From assembly GCF_000980895.1 (NCBI RefSeq), contig NZ_LAZX01000076.1:1-36906 (forward strand): a DNA stretch of 36,906 bases, given 5' to 3'. The notes under the pieces were generated by a model. That model worked only from the letters and a program-made list of their open reading frames with translations. It made no database searches and was not told where the DNA came from. Made by a program: the position numbers and the translations under genes. Positions within the stretch are counted from its first letter, which is position 1. Each line of letters opens with the position of its first letter. Source of the DNA: Sphingomonas sp. Ag1 (lineage in GTDB: Bacteria; Pseudomonadota; Alphaproteobacteria; Sphingomonadales; Sphingomonadaceae). This document shows, piece by piece, positions 25,771 through 33,204 of the stretch.

Positions 25771-27990
25771 TCATGCAAAGGTGCCATGGATGTACCAGCT
25801 GAGATCGCCCGTTTCCGCGCGCTCGCCATCGCCGCGGCGGAACAGCCAGAAGCGGTGGCCCTGTTCGTCCTCGACTCGGAAATAATCGCGCACCCCGTCG
25901 CGCTCGCCCGCGCGGCGCCACCATTCGCCAGTGATCCGTTCGGGGCCGTCGGAATGGGTGACGCGATGCGGGCGGCCGCGCCAAGTGAAGCGGCGCGGCG
26001 CATGATCGGGCATTTCGGCCATGACGTGGTCGATCGGCTCGGGACGGCGCAGCAATCGCGCGGGGCGCGGCCAGCGCGGGTGCCAGGCATGATCGGGCGT
26101 GCGGCCGTCGAGCTGGCGCACGTCGTCGCGCTTCAGGCGGGTGGTGGCGGTGGCGGGGGGATCGAGTGGCGGTAGCGGGGCGACTGAGCGTTCGGGGACG
26201 TCGCTTTCGATCGGCTGGTGCCGCCACAAACGCGTCGGGCCGATGCGATTGGCGAGCGTGTCGACCAAAGGGGCAAGATCGGGCGCCTGCTGTTCGGCAA
26301 GCGCCGCGCCCAGCGTTTCGGGACCGAGCGGGTCGGCGCGGACGAGGTGGAGCGTCAGCGCGTCGAGGCCGTAGCCAACGTCGATCTCCTCGATCCGGCG
26401 GGCGATGAGACGCAGCAGGTGCGACGGTTCGCGGCTGGCGCGGGCAAGGCCGATGCGGATGACTTGATCGGTCGAATCCACACGCGCGGCGACGAAGGCG
26501 AGCGAACGGGCGCCGACCCCTGCCCTGGCCAGCGCTGCCGCCAGATCATCGACGAGGCCGGCGAGCCAATGGCCGATCGCATCAGCGGTGGCGATCGGTT
26601 CGGCGAAGCGGCGGGTGACGGCGATCGGCTGCACCGGGATGATCGGATCGAGCGGTTCTGGCAGGGCGCCGGTCGCCTGGTCGAGCCGCTGCGCGATCGT
26701 CTTGCCGAAGCGGCGGACGAGCGGGGCGCGGGGCATCGCCATGAGCTCGCCGATCGTCTCCACGCCGAGCCGGGCGAGCAATTCGCGCGCGCCATCGGCG
26801 AGGCGAAGCGCGGTGACCGGCAGCGGGACGAGCGCGGCGACATGCGCGCCGGGGGGGATGATCGCAGCGGGCGCAGCCTGACGGGCGAAGGCCCAGGCGG
26901 CGCCCGCGGTGTCGGCGATCGCCAGCTGCGCGGTGATGCCGAGCCGGGCGAGCAGGCGCAGCAGGCGGCGCGCCATCGCTTCCTCGCCGCCGTGGAGGTG
27001 CGCGGTGCCGCTGATCTCGAGGAACAGGCCGTCTTCGCCCGAGAGCGCAACGACCGGGCACCAGCGGCGGGCGAGCGCAGTGGCGAGGCGGTGCAGATCG
27101 GCGAGGTCGCCGGCGGCATCCGCGTCGCGCACGTCAATGTCGGGCACGGCGGCGCGCGCCTGGGTCAGCGCCATGCCCGGCGTGAGGCCGAGGGCGCGTG
27201 CCTCGGGCGAGGTGGCGGCGATTTCGATGCGGCTGCCGATCTTGTGGACGGTGATCAAGGGCGGCGGAAGTTCTCGAACATTGCGTTTGTGAGGTTTGGG
27301 GGCGGGATGTTGGAGATTGCTGGCGCGGGCGACGGTGTTGGCGAGGGTGCGGCCGGTGTCGAAAAAGGGTGCGACGCCGGGGACCCGCGCGCCGGCATCG
27401 TTGGAGCCACAGCGGGCGTATTTGTCGGGATGGGGTCCCTCGCCGGGGTAGCGGACGCTGGGCATGGCGTTCCACCGTGCGAGCGCGGCGGCGGCGCGGT
27501 CGTCGGCGTTGGGATCGAGGCCGTCGAAGCCGCGCCAGCGAGTGTTGGGCACGTCCTCGGGATCGGGGCCCACGGGTAGCGTCGTGGGCACGGGGCGCGC
27601 GCCTTCGTCCGGCGGCATGGCGCGGAAGGGATGGTCGGCGGCCTCGCTGCGGCGGCCCATTTCGCGCATCGGCGGGCGCTGATGCGCGGGCATCGCCTCC
27701 ACCTGGCGTGCGACATCGGCGCGCGTCGATTGCGACCAGCGCTTCTCAACAGGCGCAGACGCATCGCTGCGCGCCCAGCGCGCGCCGGGGCGCCAGCCGG
27801 TGTTCTTCGGCGCGTCGCATTGCAGCACCTGTTCCTCGGCCACCGCCGCCGTCAGCGGCGCGAGATCGAGCGGCCCTGAATCGAGCGAATTGCCCGGTTC
27901 AGGCCGCGGCGTTGGTGCGCGGCGACGCTCGGCCCGGCGCACGCGATCGATCGCCCAGTGCGGCAGGTAGAGCGAGACGACCCGTGTCAT
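25771..27990 (-). CDS. imuB: ImuB, Y-family polymerase-like SOS mutagenesis factor with a large N-terminal insertion
   Basis: ImuB is a catalytically dead Y-family homologue that bridges DnaE2, ImuA and the beta clamp. The first strand MTRVVSLYLPHWAIDRV is followed by about 215 hydrophilic, Pro/Arg/Asp-rich residues (about 26-243) before the fold resumes at PPLITVHKIGSRIEIAATSPEARALGL. Further on come ALGLTPGMALTQARA, the LSGEDGLFLEISGTAHLHGG palm segment, TIGELMAMPRAPLVRRFG (helix-hairpin-helix), and a C-terminal WYIHGTFA. At 739 residues it is well above the roughly 500 usual for ImuB. The acidic residues of active Y-family enzymes (DxD at the first strand) are absent, as in other ImuB. The ATG at 27990 overlaps the imuA 3' end by 92 nt. 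Confidence 0.92.
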   Translation of the reverse strand: MTRVVSLYLPHWAIDRVRRAERRRAPTPRPEPGNSLDSGPLDLAPLTAAVAEEQVLQCDAPKNTGWRPGARWARSDASAPVEKRWSQSTRADVARQVEAMPAHQRPPMREMGRRSEAADHPFRAMPPDEGARPVPTTLPVGPDPEDVPNTRWRGFDGLDPNADDRAAAALARWNAMPSVRYPGEGPHPDKYARCGSNDAGARVPGVAPFFDTGRTLANTVARASNLQHPAPKPHKRNVRELPPPLITVHKIGSRIEIAATSPEARALGLTPGMALTQARAAVPDIDVRDADAAGDLADLHRLATALARRWCPVVALSGEDGLFLEISGTAHLHGGEEAMARRLLRLLARLGITAQLAIADTAGAAWAFARQAAPAAIIPPGAHVAALVPLPVTALRLADGARELLARLGVETIGELMAMPRAPLVRRFGKTIAQRLDQATGALPEPLDPIIPVQPIAVTRRFAEPIATADAIGHWLAGLVDDLAAALARAGVGARSLAFVAARVDSTDQVIRIGLARASREPSHLLRLIARRIEEIDVGYGLDALTLHLVRADPLGPETLGAALAEQQAPDLAPLVDTLANRIGPTRLWRHQPIESDVPERSVAPLPPLDPPATATTRLKRDDVRQLDGRTPDHAWHPRWPRPARLLRRPEPIDHVMAEMPDHAPRRFTWRGRPHRVTHSDGPERITGEWWRRAGERDGVRDYFRVEDEQGHRFWLFRRGDGERAETGDLSWYIHGTFA

Positions 27991-28660
27991 CGCAGGCCTC
28001 CAGCAAAGTGTCGAAAGGGTCGCCGCCGCGTTGCCGCACCAGCGAGACGGCCCAGCGCGGGCGGCCCATGCTGCCGCAGCGCAGGGGAACGGAGGGGGCG
28101 GAAGCGATCCGCCAGCGGGTGAGCGCCGCGGAGGGCGGGGCCAGCGGATCGGCATCCTCGCGCGCATGGCGGCGCAGGAGGAGCGCGATCGTGCGGCCCC
28201 CTTCGGCGGCGAGTTGCAGCCGGCGGGTGGCAGACATGGCAGCGCGCTTCACCTCGCCGATCACCGCGCCAAGACCGCGGTGGCGCAGCCCTTCCTCCAT
28301 CAGCGCGAGCACTTCGGCATCGTCGCGCGCCTCGGCATAAAGGACGCGTTCGGGGGATAGGCCCACCTGGTAGAGGCCGGGGGCGAACAGATCGCGCCGG
28401 CGCACGACCCACAGGATCGGACCCCAGGCGCGCGCGGCAATCCCCGCCATGAACAAGGTGGCGGCCGAATCATCGCACATGTCGGCGCCCTTCGCCGCAA
28501 CCTCGTGCAGCCCATCGAGCCGCAGCCCGCCGTCGGCGAGCCGCGAGTCCATATCCGCCACGCCGAAGGGCAGCGTCTCGCGCCGGCGATGGCCGTCGCC
28601 CTCGATGGCGCGGAGCGTTTCTCTCAGCTCGGCAATGGTGGCAGGGGATGGCACGGGCAC
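27899..28660 (-). CDS. imuA: ImuA, SOS mutagenesis RecA-like factor
   Basis: 253 residues related to ImuA/SulA-like RecA-fold proteins. It shows LPFGVADMDSRLADGGLRLDGLHEV near the N-terminus, then WGPILWVVRRRDLFAPGLYQVGLSPERVLYAEARDDAEVLALMEEGLR, and WAVSLVRQRGGDP near the end. These segments are typical of alphaproteobacterial ImuA. It is the first gene of imuA-imuB-dnaE2. The GTG at 28660 is the likely start, with only a weak GAGTGAG upstream. The LexA box ends 19 nt before it, so the leader is short. Its last 31 codons overlap imuB in another frame. Confidence 0.9.
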   Translation of the reverse strand: MPVPSPATIAELRETLRAIEGDGHRRRETLPFGVADMDSRLADGGLRLDGLHEVAAKGADMCDDSAATLFMAGIAARAWGPILWVVRRRDLFAPGLYQVGLSPERVLYAEARDDAEVLALMEEGLRHRGLGAVIGEVKRAAMSATRRLQLAAEGGRTIALLLRRHAREDADPLAPPSAALTRWRIASAPSVPLRCGSMGRPRWAVSLVRQRGGDPFDTLLEACDDTGRLALPAALGDRSRAPGRASPRTNAAA

Positions 28661-28826
28661 GACTCACTCAAAACTCACGTTCCTCTTTTGTTCCTACAAC
28701 CGGCGGAGTCAATCGTGCGACTCGAAACCATGATCCATGACGGTTTCGGCGGACGAAAAGGTCGTGTCACATTTCCTTGCATCGCAGACGCTGGCGCTGT
28801 GCGTTGAAATTTTATAACAAGGATTC
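28661..28826. promoter_or_regulatory. Cluster of four GANTC sites in the imuA/bkdA1 spacer
   Basis: GANTC sites at 28661-28665, 28706-28710, 28719-28723 and 28822-28826. The one at 28706-28710 overlaps the imuA TTGACT -35 element, so methylation by the CcrM encoded in this window could touch promoter strength. The remaining spacer holds a TATAAC at 28813-28818 that may be the bkdA1 -10, without a good -35. Confidence 0.5.
28679..28693 (-). promoter_or_regulatory. LexA (SOS) box of the imuA-imuB-dnaE2 operon
   Basis: GTTC-CTCTTTT-GTTC on the plus strand (GAAC-N7-GAAC on the transcribed strand), a perfect match to the alphaproteobacterial LexA consensus. A TTGACT -35 element lies at 28712-28707 on the minus strand, putting the box over the expected -10/start region, as suits repression. 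Confidence 0.88.
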
Positions 28827-28875
28827 GATCTGCTCACCGGCGCGTTGTCCGGTGCAACAAGTAACCGGAGAAACT

Positions 28876-30162
28876 ATGGCGGACGCCGCCCGCAGCAATC
28901 TGCCCCCGCTCGCGCTGCATGTGCCCGAGCCCAAGTTCCGCCCCGGCGACACGGTCGATTTTTCGGATGTGGAGATCCCCGCCGCGGGATCGGTGCGCCG
29001 CCCGGACACTGCCGAGGACGCGCGCGGGTTCACCGACCTCGTCTATACGATGGTCCGCGTGCTCGATGACGACAATCGCGCGGTCGGCCCGTGGGATCCC
29101 AAGCTGTCGCCCGATACGCTGCGGCGGATGCTGCGCCATATGGCGACGGTGCGCGCGTTCGACGAACGCATGTTCCGCGCGCAGCGGCAGGGCAAGACGA
29201 GCTTCTACATGAAGTCGCTGGGCGAGGAGGCGGTGGCCGTGCCGCAGGCCTATGCGCTCGACGCCGACGACATGTGCTTTCCGTCGTACCGCCAGCAGGG
29301 TCTGCTGATCGCGCGCGGGTGCCCGCTGGTCGACATGATGAACCAGATCTATTCGAATGCGGGCGACAAGCTGCAGGGCAAGCAGCTGCCGATCATGTAT
29401 TCGGAGAAGCGCTTCAGCTTCTTCTCGATCTCCGGCAACCTGACGACGCAATATCCGCAGGCGGTGGGCTGGGCGATGGCGTCGGCATCGAAGGGCGACA
29501 CGCGCATTGCCGCCACCTGGTGCGGCGAGGGATCGACGGCGGAGGGCGACTTCCACTCCGCGTTGACCTTTGCCACCGTCTATCGCGCACCGGTGATCTT
29601 CAACGTCGTCAACAACCAATGGGCGATTTCGAGCTTTTCCGGCTTTGCCGGCGCGGAGGCGACGACCTTTGCCGCGCGCGCGGTTGGCTATGGCATCGCT
29701 GGCCTGCGGGTCGACGGCAATGACGCGCTGGCGGTCTATGCCGCCACGCAGTGGGCGGCGGAGCGTGCGCGGACCAACCAGGGCCCCACGCTGATCGAGC
29801 ATTTCACCTATCGCGCCGAAGGGCATTCCACGTCCGACGACCCGTCGCAATATCGCAGCGCGGGCGAGCCGACCGCATGGCCGCTGGGCGACCCGATCCG
29901 CCGGCTGAAGGATCACCTGATCACCATCGGCGAATGGGACGAGGAGCGCCAGGCGGCGATGGACAAGGAAGTCGCCAACGAGGTGAAGGCCGCGCAGAAG
30001 GAAGCCGAGAAGAACGGCATCCTTGGCCATGGCCTGCACCAGCCGCTCGACACGCTGTTCGACGGCGTGTTCGAGGAGATGCCGTGGCATCTGCGCGAAC
30101 AGCAGGCGCAGATGATCGCCGAGGAAGAGGAAAGCGGGCGACCGTGGGCGCGCAAGAAGTGA
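28876..30162 (+). CDS. bkdA1: Branched-chain 2-oxoacid dehydrogenase E1 component, alpha subunit
   Basis: E1-alpha binds thiamine diphosphate and decarboxylates the 2-oxo acids of Val, Leu and Ile. The 428-residue product parallels Pseudomonas BkdA1 along its length: LALHVPEPKFRPGDTVDFS, SFYMKSLGEEA, DMCFPSYRQQG, ATWCGEGSTAEGDFHSALTFATVY (ThDP motif GDG-to-N region here GEGSTAEGDFH), VVNNQWAIS, and EGHSTSDDPSQYR, the phosphorylation-loop equivalent. The 'HSTSDDPS' loop and the N-terminal extension fit the branched-chain enzyme rather than pyruvate dehydrogenase. I chose the ATG at 28876, preceded by GGAG at the right distance; an earlier in-frame ATG at 28777 is unlikely. Confidence 0.95.
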   Translation: MADAARSNLPPLALHVPEPKFRPGDTVDFSDVEIPAAGSVRRPDTAEDARGFTDLVYTMVRVLDDDNRAVGPWDPKLSPDTLRRMLRHMATVRAFDERMFRAQRQGKTSFYMKSLGEEAVAVPQAYALDADDMCFPSYRQQGLLIARGCPLVDMMNQIYSNAGDKLQGKQLPIMYSEKRFSFFSISGNLTTQYPQAVGWAMASASKGDTRIAATWCGEGSTAEGDFHSALTFATVYRAPVIFNVVNNQWAISSFSGFAGAEATTFAARAVGYGIAGLRVDGNDALAVYAATQWAAERARTNQGPTLIEHFTYRAEGHSTSDDPSQYRSAGEPTAWPLGDPIRRLKDHLITIGEWDEERQAAMDKEVANEVKAAQKEAEKNGILGHGLHQPLDTLFDGVFEEMPWHLREQQAQMIAEEEESGRPWARKK

Positions 30163-30248
30163 GCGCTGCGACGGTGAGTGCCGCCGCCCCGACGGCGAAC
30201 AGCCACGGCCGCGCCCCCGGCGGCTCTTTCGACATGATGCGTTTATGG

Positions 30249-30268
30249 ATCCCCGCCTGCGCTGGGAT
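30249..30268 (+). repeat. REP-like palindrome in the bkdA1-bkdA2 spacer
   Basis: ATCCCCGC-CTGC-GCTGGGAT, an 8-bp stem with one mismatch, within ATGGATCCCCGCCTGCGC. This matches a palindromic repeat common in sphingomonad and other alphaproteobacterial genomes. Its ATG (30245) is in frame with bkdA2 and would translate as MDPRLRWDDG, an artefact; the real start is downstream. Confidence 0.75.
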
Positions 30269-30283
30269 GACGGAGTTGGCCTG

Positions 30284-31360
30284 GTGAGTGACGTGATCGA
30301 GACGAACGCGGAAAATACGGCGGTGGAGACTGACGCCGCCGGCGCCACCCAGCGCATGAACATGATCCAGGCGATCAATTCCGCCATGGACGTGTTGATG
30401 GCGCGCGACCCCGACGTCGTGGTGATGGGCGAGGACGTGGGCTATTTCGGCGGCGTGTTCCGCGCGACGGCCGGCCTGCAGGCGAAATATGGCAAGACGC
30501 GCGTGTTCGATACGCCGATCACCGAGATCGGCATCATCGGCGTCGCGATCGGCATGGGCGCGTACGGGCTGCGCCCGGTGCCCGAGATCCAGTTTGCCGA
30601 TTACATCTACCCCGCGCTCGACCAGCTGGTGAGCGAGGCGGCACGGCTGCGCTATCGCTCGGACGGGGAATTCACCGCGCCGATCACGGTGCGCTCGCCG
30701 TTCGGCGGCGGCATTTTCGGCGGGCAGACCCATTCGCAGAGCCCGGAGGGGATCTTCACCCACGTCTCCGGCCTGAAGACGGTGATTCCGTCGACGCCCT
30801 ATGACGCCAAGGGGCTGCTGATCTCCGCGATCGAGGACAATGATCCGGTCATCTTCTTTGAGCCCAAGCGCATCTACAACGGCCCGTTCAACGGCCATTG
30901 GGATCGCCCGGCGGCGAACTGGTCAAAGCATCCCGCGGGCGAAGTGCCGACCGGCTATTACAAGATCCCGCTGGGCAAGGCGGCGGTCGTGCGCGAGGGC
31001 CAGGCGGTGACGATGCTGGCCTATGGCACGATGGTTCACGTCTGCGCCCAGGTGGTCGAGGATACCGGCATCGACGCCGAGATCATCGACCTGCGCACGC
31101 TGGTGCCGCTCGACATCGAGACGATCGAGGAGAGCGTGAAGAAGACCGGGCGCTGCCTGATCGTGCATGAGGCGACGCGCACCGGCGGGTTTGGCGCGGA
31201 ACTGTCGGCGCTGGTGCAGGAGCGGTGCTTCTATCACCTGGAAGCGCCGGTGGAGCGCGTGACCGGGTTCGACACGCCGTATCCGCACAGCCTGGAATGG
31301 GCGTATTTCCCCGGCCCCGTGCGCATCGGCATGGCGCTGAAAAAGATCATGAAGGACTGA
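30284..31360 (+). CDS. bkdA2: Branched-chain 2-oxoacid dehydrogenase E1 component, beta subunit
   Basis: The E1-beta partner, 358 residues. It shows RMNMIQAINSAMDVLMARD, the VVVMGEDVGYFGGVFRAT catalytic/ThDP segment (conserved Glu in GEDV), FDTPITEIGIIGVAIGMG, YPALDQLVSEAARLRYRS, and the C-terminal VIDLRTLVPLD-like strand with HEATRTGGFGAEL. I chose GTG at 30284 (MSDVIETN) because GGAG at 30272-30275 is 8 nt upstream. The upstream in-frame ATG at 30245 lies inside a REP-like repeat. Downstream comes the E2 gene, with a repeat-filled 104-nt spacer. Confidence 0.95.
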   Translation: MSDVIETNAENTAVETDAAGATQRMNMIQAINSAMDVLMARDPDVVVMGEDVGYFGGVFRATAGLQAKYGKTRVFDTPITEIGIIGVAIGMGAYGLRPVPEIQFADYIYPALDQLVSEAARLRYRSDGEFTAPITVRSPFGGGIFGGQTHSQSPEGIFTHVSGLKTVIPSTPYDAKGLLISAIEDNDPVIFFEPKRIYNGPFNGHWDRPAANWSKHPAGEVPTGYYKIPLGKAAVVREGQAVTMLAYGTMVHVCAQVVEDTGIDAEIIDLRTLVPLDIETIEESVKKTGRCLIVHEATRTGGFGAELSALVQERCFYHLEAPVERVTGFDTPYPHSLEWAYFPGPVRIGMALKKIMKD

Positions 31361-31390
31361 CACCCAGTCCCACCCGCCCCGTCCGTCCCG

Positions 31391-31437
31391 CGCGAAGTCG
31401 AGGGGCGGGGCTTCGCGAGACAGTGTCTCGACTTCGC
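31391..31437 (+). repeat. REP-like repeat with two competing hairpins in the bkdA2-bkdB spacer
   Basis: GCGAAGTCGAG (31392-31402) can pair perfectly with CTCGACTTCGC (31427-31437), and CGCGAAG (31391-31397) can instead pair with CTTCGCG (31411-31417). The sequence TCTCGACTTCGCTCGACAC resembles a dispersed repeat known from sphingomonads. Confidence 0.6.
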
Positions 31438-31464
31438 TCGACACGAACGGATTTGGATCAGGCT

Positions 31465-32775
31465 ATGGCGCGTTTCACCTTTAAGCTGCCCGATATCGGC
31501 GAAGGCATTGCCGAGGCGGAGATCGTCGGCTGGCATGTCGCGGTGGGCGACCGGGTCGAGGAAGACCAGAATATCGCCGACATGATGACCGACAAGGCGA
31601 CGGTCGAGATGGAATCGCCGGTGTCGGGCGTCGTGGTCGAGCTGGCCGGCGAGGTCGGCGACCAGATCGCGATCGGCGCGATGCTGGTGGTGATCGAAAC
31701 CGACGCCGATGCGTCGGTCGAGCCGGAGGGCGAGACCGCGGCGGAGGTCGAGCAGAAGCTGGGCGGCGCGCACGAAGCCGCGGCATTCGAGGCGGAGAAT
31801 CCCGGCGTCGAGGACGTGGTGGAAGCGGCGCCGGCCACTCCGGCTCCGGCTCCGGCTGCATCGGTGGCTGCTGCGCCGGTTGCCGAGGTGGCGCCTGCCG
31901 CGGCGTCGGCGGCTCCTGTTCTGGCCTCCCCGGCGGTGCGCGCGCGGGCGAAGGATCTGGGCGTCGACCTCTCGCAGGTGAAGGTGTCGGAGGGTGACCG
32001 CATCCGCCACGCCGACCTGGACGCCTATCTGCGCTATGCCGGCGGGCAGGGCTATCATGCGCCGCATGCCAGCCGCGCGCGCGAGGACGAGCAGGTCAAG
32101 GTGATCGGGATGCGCCGCCGTATCGCCGAGAACATGGCCGCGTCGAAGCGCAACATCCCGCACTTCACCTATGTCGACGAAATCGACGTCACCGCGCTGG
32201 AGGAGATGCGCGCCGACCTGAACGACAATCGTGGCGGGCGGCCGAAGCTGACCATGCTGCCGTTCCTGATCGTCGCGATCTGCCGCACCTTGCCGCAGTT
32301 CCCGATGCTCAACGCGCGTTACGACGACGAGGCGGGCGTGGTGACTCGGTCGGGCCGGGTGCACCTGGGCATGGCGGCGCAGACCGATGCAGGCCTCACC
32401 GTGCCGGTGATCCGCGATGCGCAGGACAAGAATGTCTGGCAGCTGGCAGCCGAGATCGGGCGTCTCGCGGAAGCGGCGCGCACGCAGAAGCTGAAGCCCG
32501 AGGAGCTGGGCGGCGGGACGATCACCGTCACCTCGCTTGGGCCGCTGGGCGGGATTGCGACGACTCCGGTGATCAACCGGCCGGAAGTGGCGATCATCGG
32601 GCCGAACAAGATCGTCGAGCGGCCTGTATTCCGGGGCGATGACATTGTGCGCGCCAAGCTGATGAACCTGTCGATCAGCTGCGACCATCGCGTCGTCGAT
32701 GGCTGGGATGCGGCAAGCTATGTCCAGGCGGTCAAGAAGCTGCTCGAGACGCCGGTGATGTTGTTCGCCGACTGA
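31465..32775 (+). CDS. bkdB: Branched-chain 2-oxoacid dehydrogenase E2 (dihydrolipoyl acyltransferase)
   Basis: E2 core of the complex, 436 residues. The lipoyl domain has Lys44 in DMMTDKATVEME as the lipoylated residue. An Ala/Pro/Glu-rich linker leads to a peripheral-subunit-binding domain (ASPAVRARAKDLGVDLSQVKVSEG, HADLDAYL). The catalytic acyltransferase domain ends with SISCDHRVVDGWDAASY (His408, Asp412 of the H-x-x-x-D-G active site). It transfers isobutyryl, isovaleryl or 2-methylbutyryl groups to CoA. The ATG at 31465 is the first codon of the conserved lipoyl domain. The E3 (lipoamide dehydrogenase) gene is not in the window. Confidence 0.96.
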   Translation: MARFTFKLPDIGEGIAEAEIVGWHVAVGDRVEEDQNIADMMTDKATVEMESPVSGVVVELAGEVGDQIAIGAMLVVIETDADASVEPEGETAAEVEQKLGGAHEAAAFEAENPGVEDVVEAAPATPAPAPAASVAAAPVAEVAPAAASAAPVLASPAVRARAKDLGVDLSQVKVSEGDRIRHADLDAYLRYAGGQGYHAPHASRAREDEQVKVIGMRRRIAENMAASKRNIPHFTYVDEIDVTALEEMRADLNDNRGGRPKLTMLPFLIVAICRTLPQFPMLNARYDDEAGVVTRSGRVHLGMAAQTDAGLTVPVIRDAQDKNVWQLAAEIGRLAEAARTQKLKPEELGGGTITVTSLGPLGGIATTPVINRPEVAIIGPNKIVERPVFRGDDIVRAKLMNLSISCDHRVVDGWDAASYVQAVKKLLETPVMLFAD

Positions 32776-32787
32776 GGCGCGGATGCG

Positions 32788-32813
32788 TCACCCCGGGACG
32801 GATCCCGGGGTGA
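32788..32813. repeat. Inverted repeat after the E2 gene
   Basis: TCACCCCGGGA-CGGA-TCCCGGGGTGA, a perfect 11-bp stem around a 4-nt loop, 12 nt after the bkdB stop. It is convergent with the small stress gene and has no T-tract. It resembles a dispersed sphingomonad palindrome and may also end transcription from both sides. Confidence 0.6.
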
Positions 32814-32824
32814 AGCCACCGGAT

Positions 32825-32968
32825 CTAGACGCGGCGGCCGGTGAAGAGCTGCACCAGCCCGACGATCAGCGCGATCACCAGCAGGATGTGGATCAGGCCG
32901 CCAGCGACATGCAGGCTGAAGCCGAGGAGCCATAGGACCAGCAGGATGACAACGATCGTCCAGAGCAA
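32825..32968 (-). CDS. Lmo0937-family small membrane protein, 47 residues
   Basis: A very small gene read by translating the minus strand: TTG start, then LLWTIVVILLVLWLLGFSLH, a VAGGLIHILLVIALIVGL second helix and a VQLFTGRRV end, stop TAG at 32825-32827. Two hydrophobic segments separated by a His-Val-Ala-Gly-Gly turn are the hallmark of the Lmo0937/small stress membrane protein family, whose function is unknown. The Shine-Dalgarno-like AAGGAA sits 7 nt before the TTG. A perfect EcfG-type promoter lies upstream. Confidence 0.82.
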   Translation of the reverse strand: MLWTIVVILLVLWLLGFSLHVAGGLIHILLVIALIVGLVQLFTGRRV

Positions 32969-32999
32969 AGCGCGTTCCTTTCCCAAGTGATATGTGGTG

Positions 33000-33024
33000 A
33001 ACGATGCCGCGGGCGGCCCGTTCC
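33000..33024 (-). promoter_or_regulatory. EcfG-type general-stress promoter before the Lmo0937-like gene
   Basis: On the minus strand GGAAC (33024-33020), 16 nt, CGTT (33003-33000): a perfect match to the alphaproteobacterial EcfG consensus. The gene's start codon is 32 nt past the -10 element, so the leader is about 25 nt. Confidence 0.72.
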
Positions 33025-33087
33025 GACCTTCTTGGCAACATTTTGAAACATTGCCGGCGCGGATGATCCGGGAAGGACAGTGGGGGA

Positions 33088-33116
33088 TTGCCCCTCATCA
33101 CATCCCGATCTATATT
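33088..33116 (+). promoter_or_regulatory. Sigma-70-like promoter of the rimP-nusA operon
   Basis: TTGCCC (33088-33093), exactly 17 nt, TATATT (33111-33116). The -10 is strong for this high-G+C context and the -35 is partial. Predicted transcription starts near 33123, giving a leader of about 80 nt to rimP. Confidence 0.5.
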
Positions 33117-33204
33117 GACCGTGCTTTCTCTTACATCGCCAGATGCAAGGGGTCGCGGGGCAGGGCTCCGCGGCGGCAACAACCTGTGTGTATGTGGAGA
33201 CCCG

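Noticed and set aside
23560..26175. 871-codon plus-strand open frame opposite dnaE2
   Set aside because: It is antisense to the clear DnaE2 reading frame and its composition is the Arg/Ala/Asp/Gly mix typical of shadow frames.
28790..28818. Sigma-70 promoter for bkdA1 (TATAAC at 28813-28818)
   Set aside because: The -10 is plausible but no acceptable -35 stands 16-18 nt upstream, so it was not listed as a separate feature.
30245..30283. E1-beta start at ATG 30245
   Set aside because: The codons up to 30283 come from a dispersed REP-like palindrome; the GTG at 30284 has a proper ribosome-binding site.
28834..30387. 517-codon minus-strand open frame opposite bkdA1
   Set aside because: Antisense to a well-defined E1-alpha; no family match and His/Arg-rich composition.
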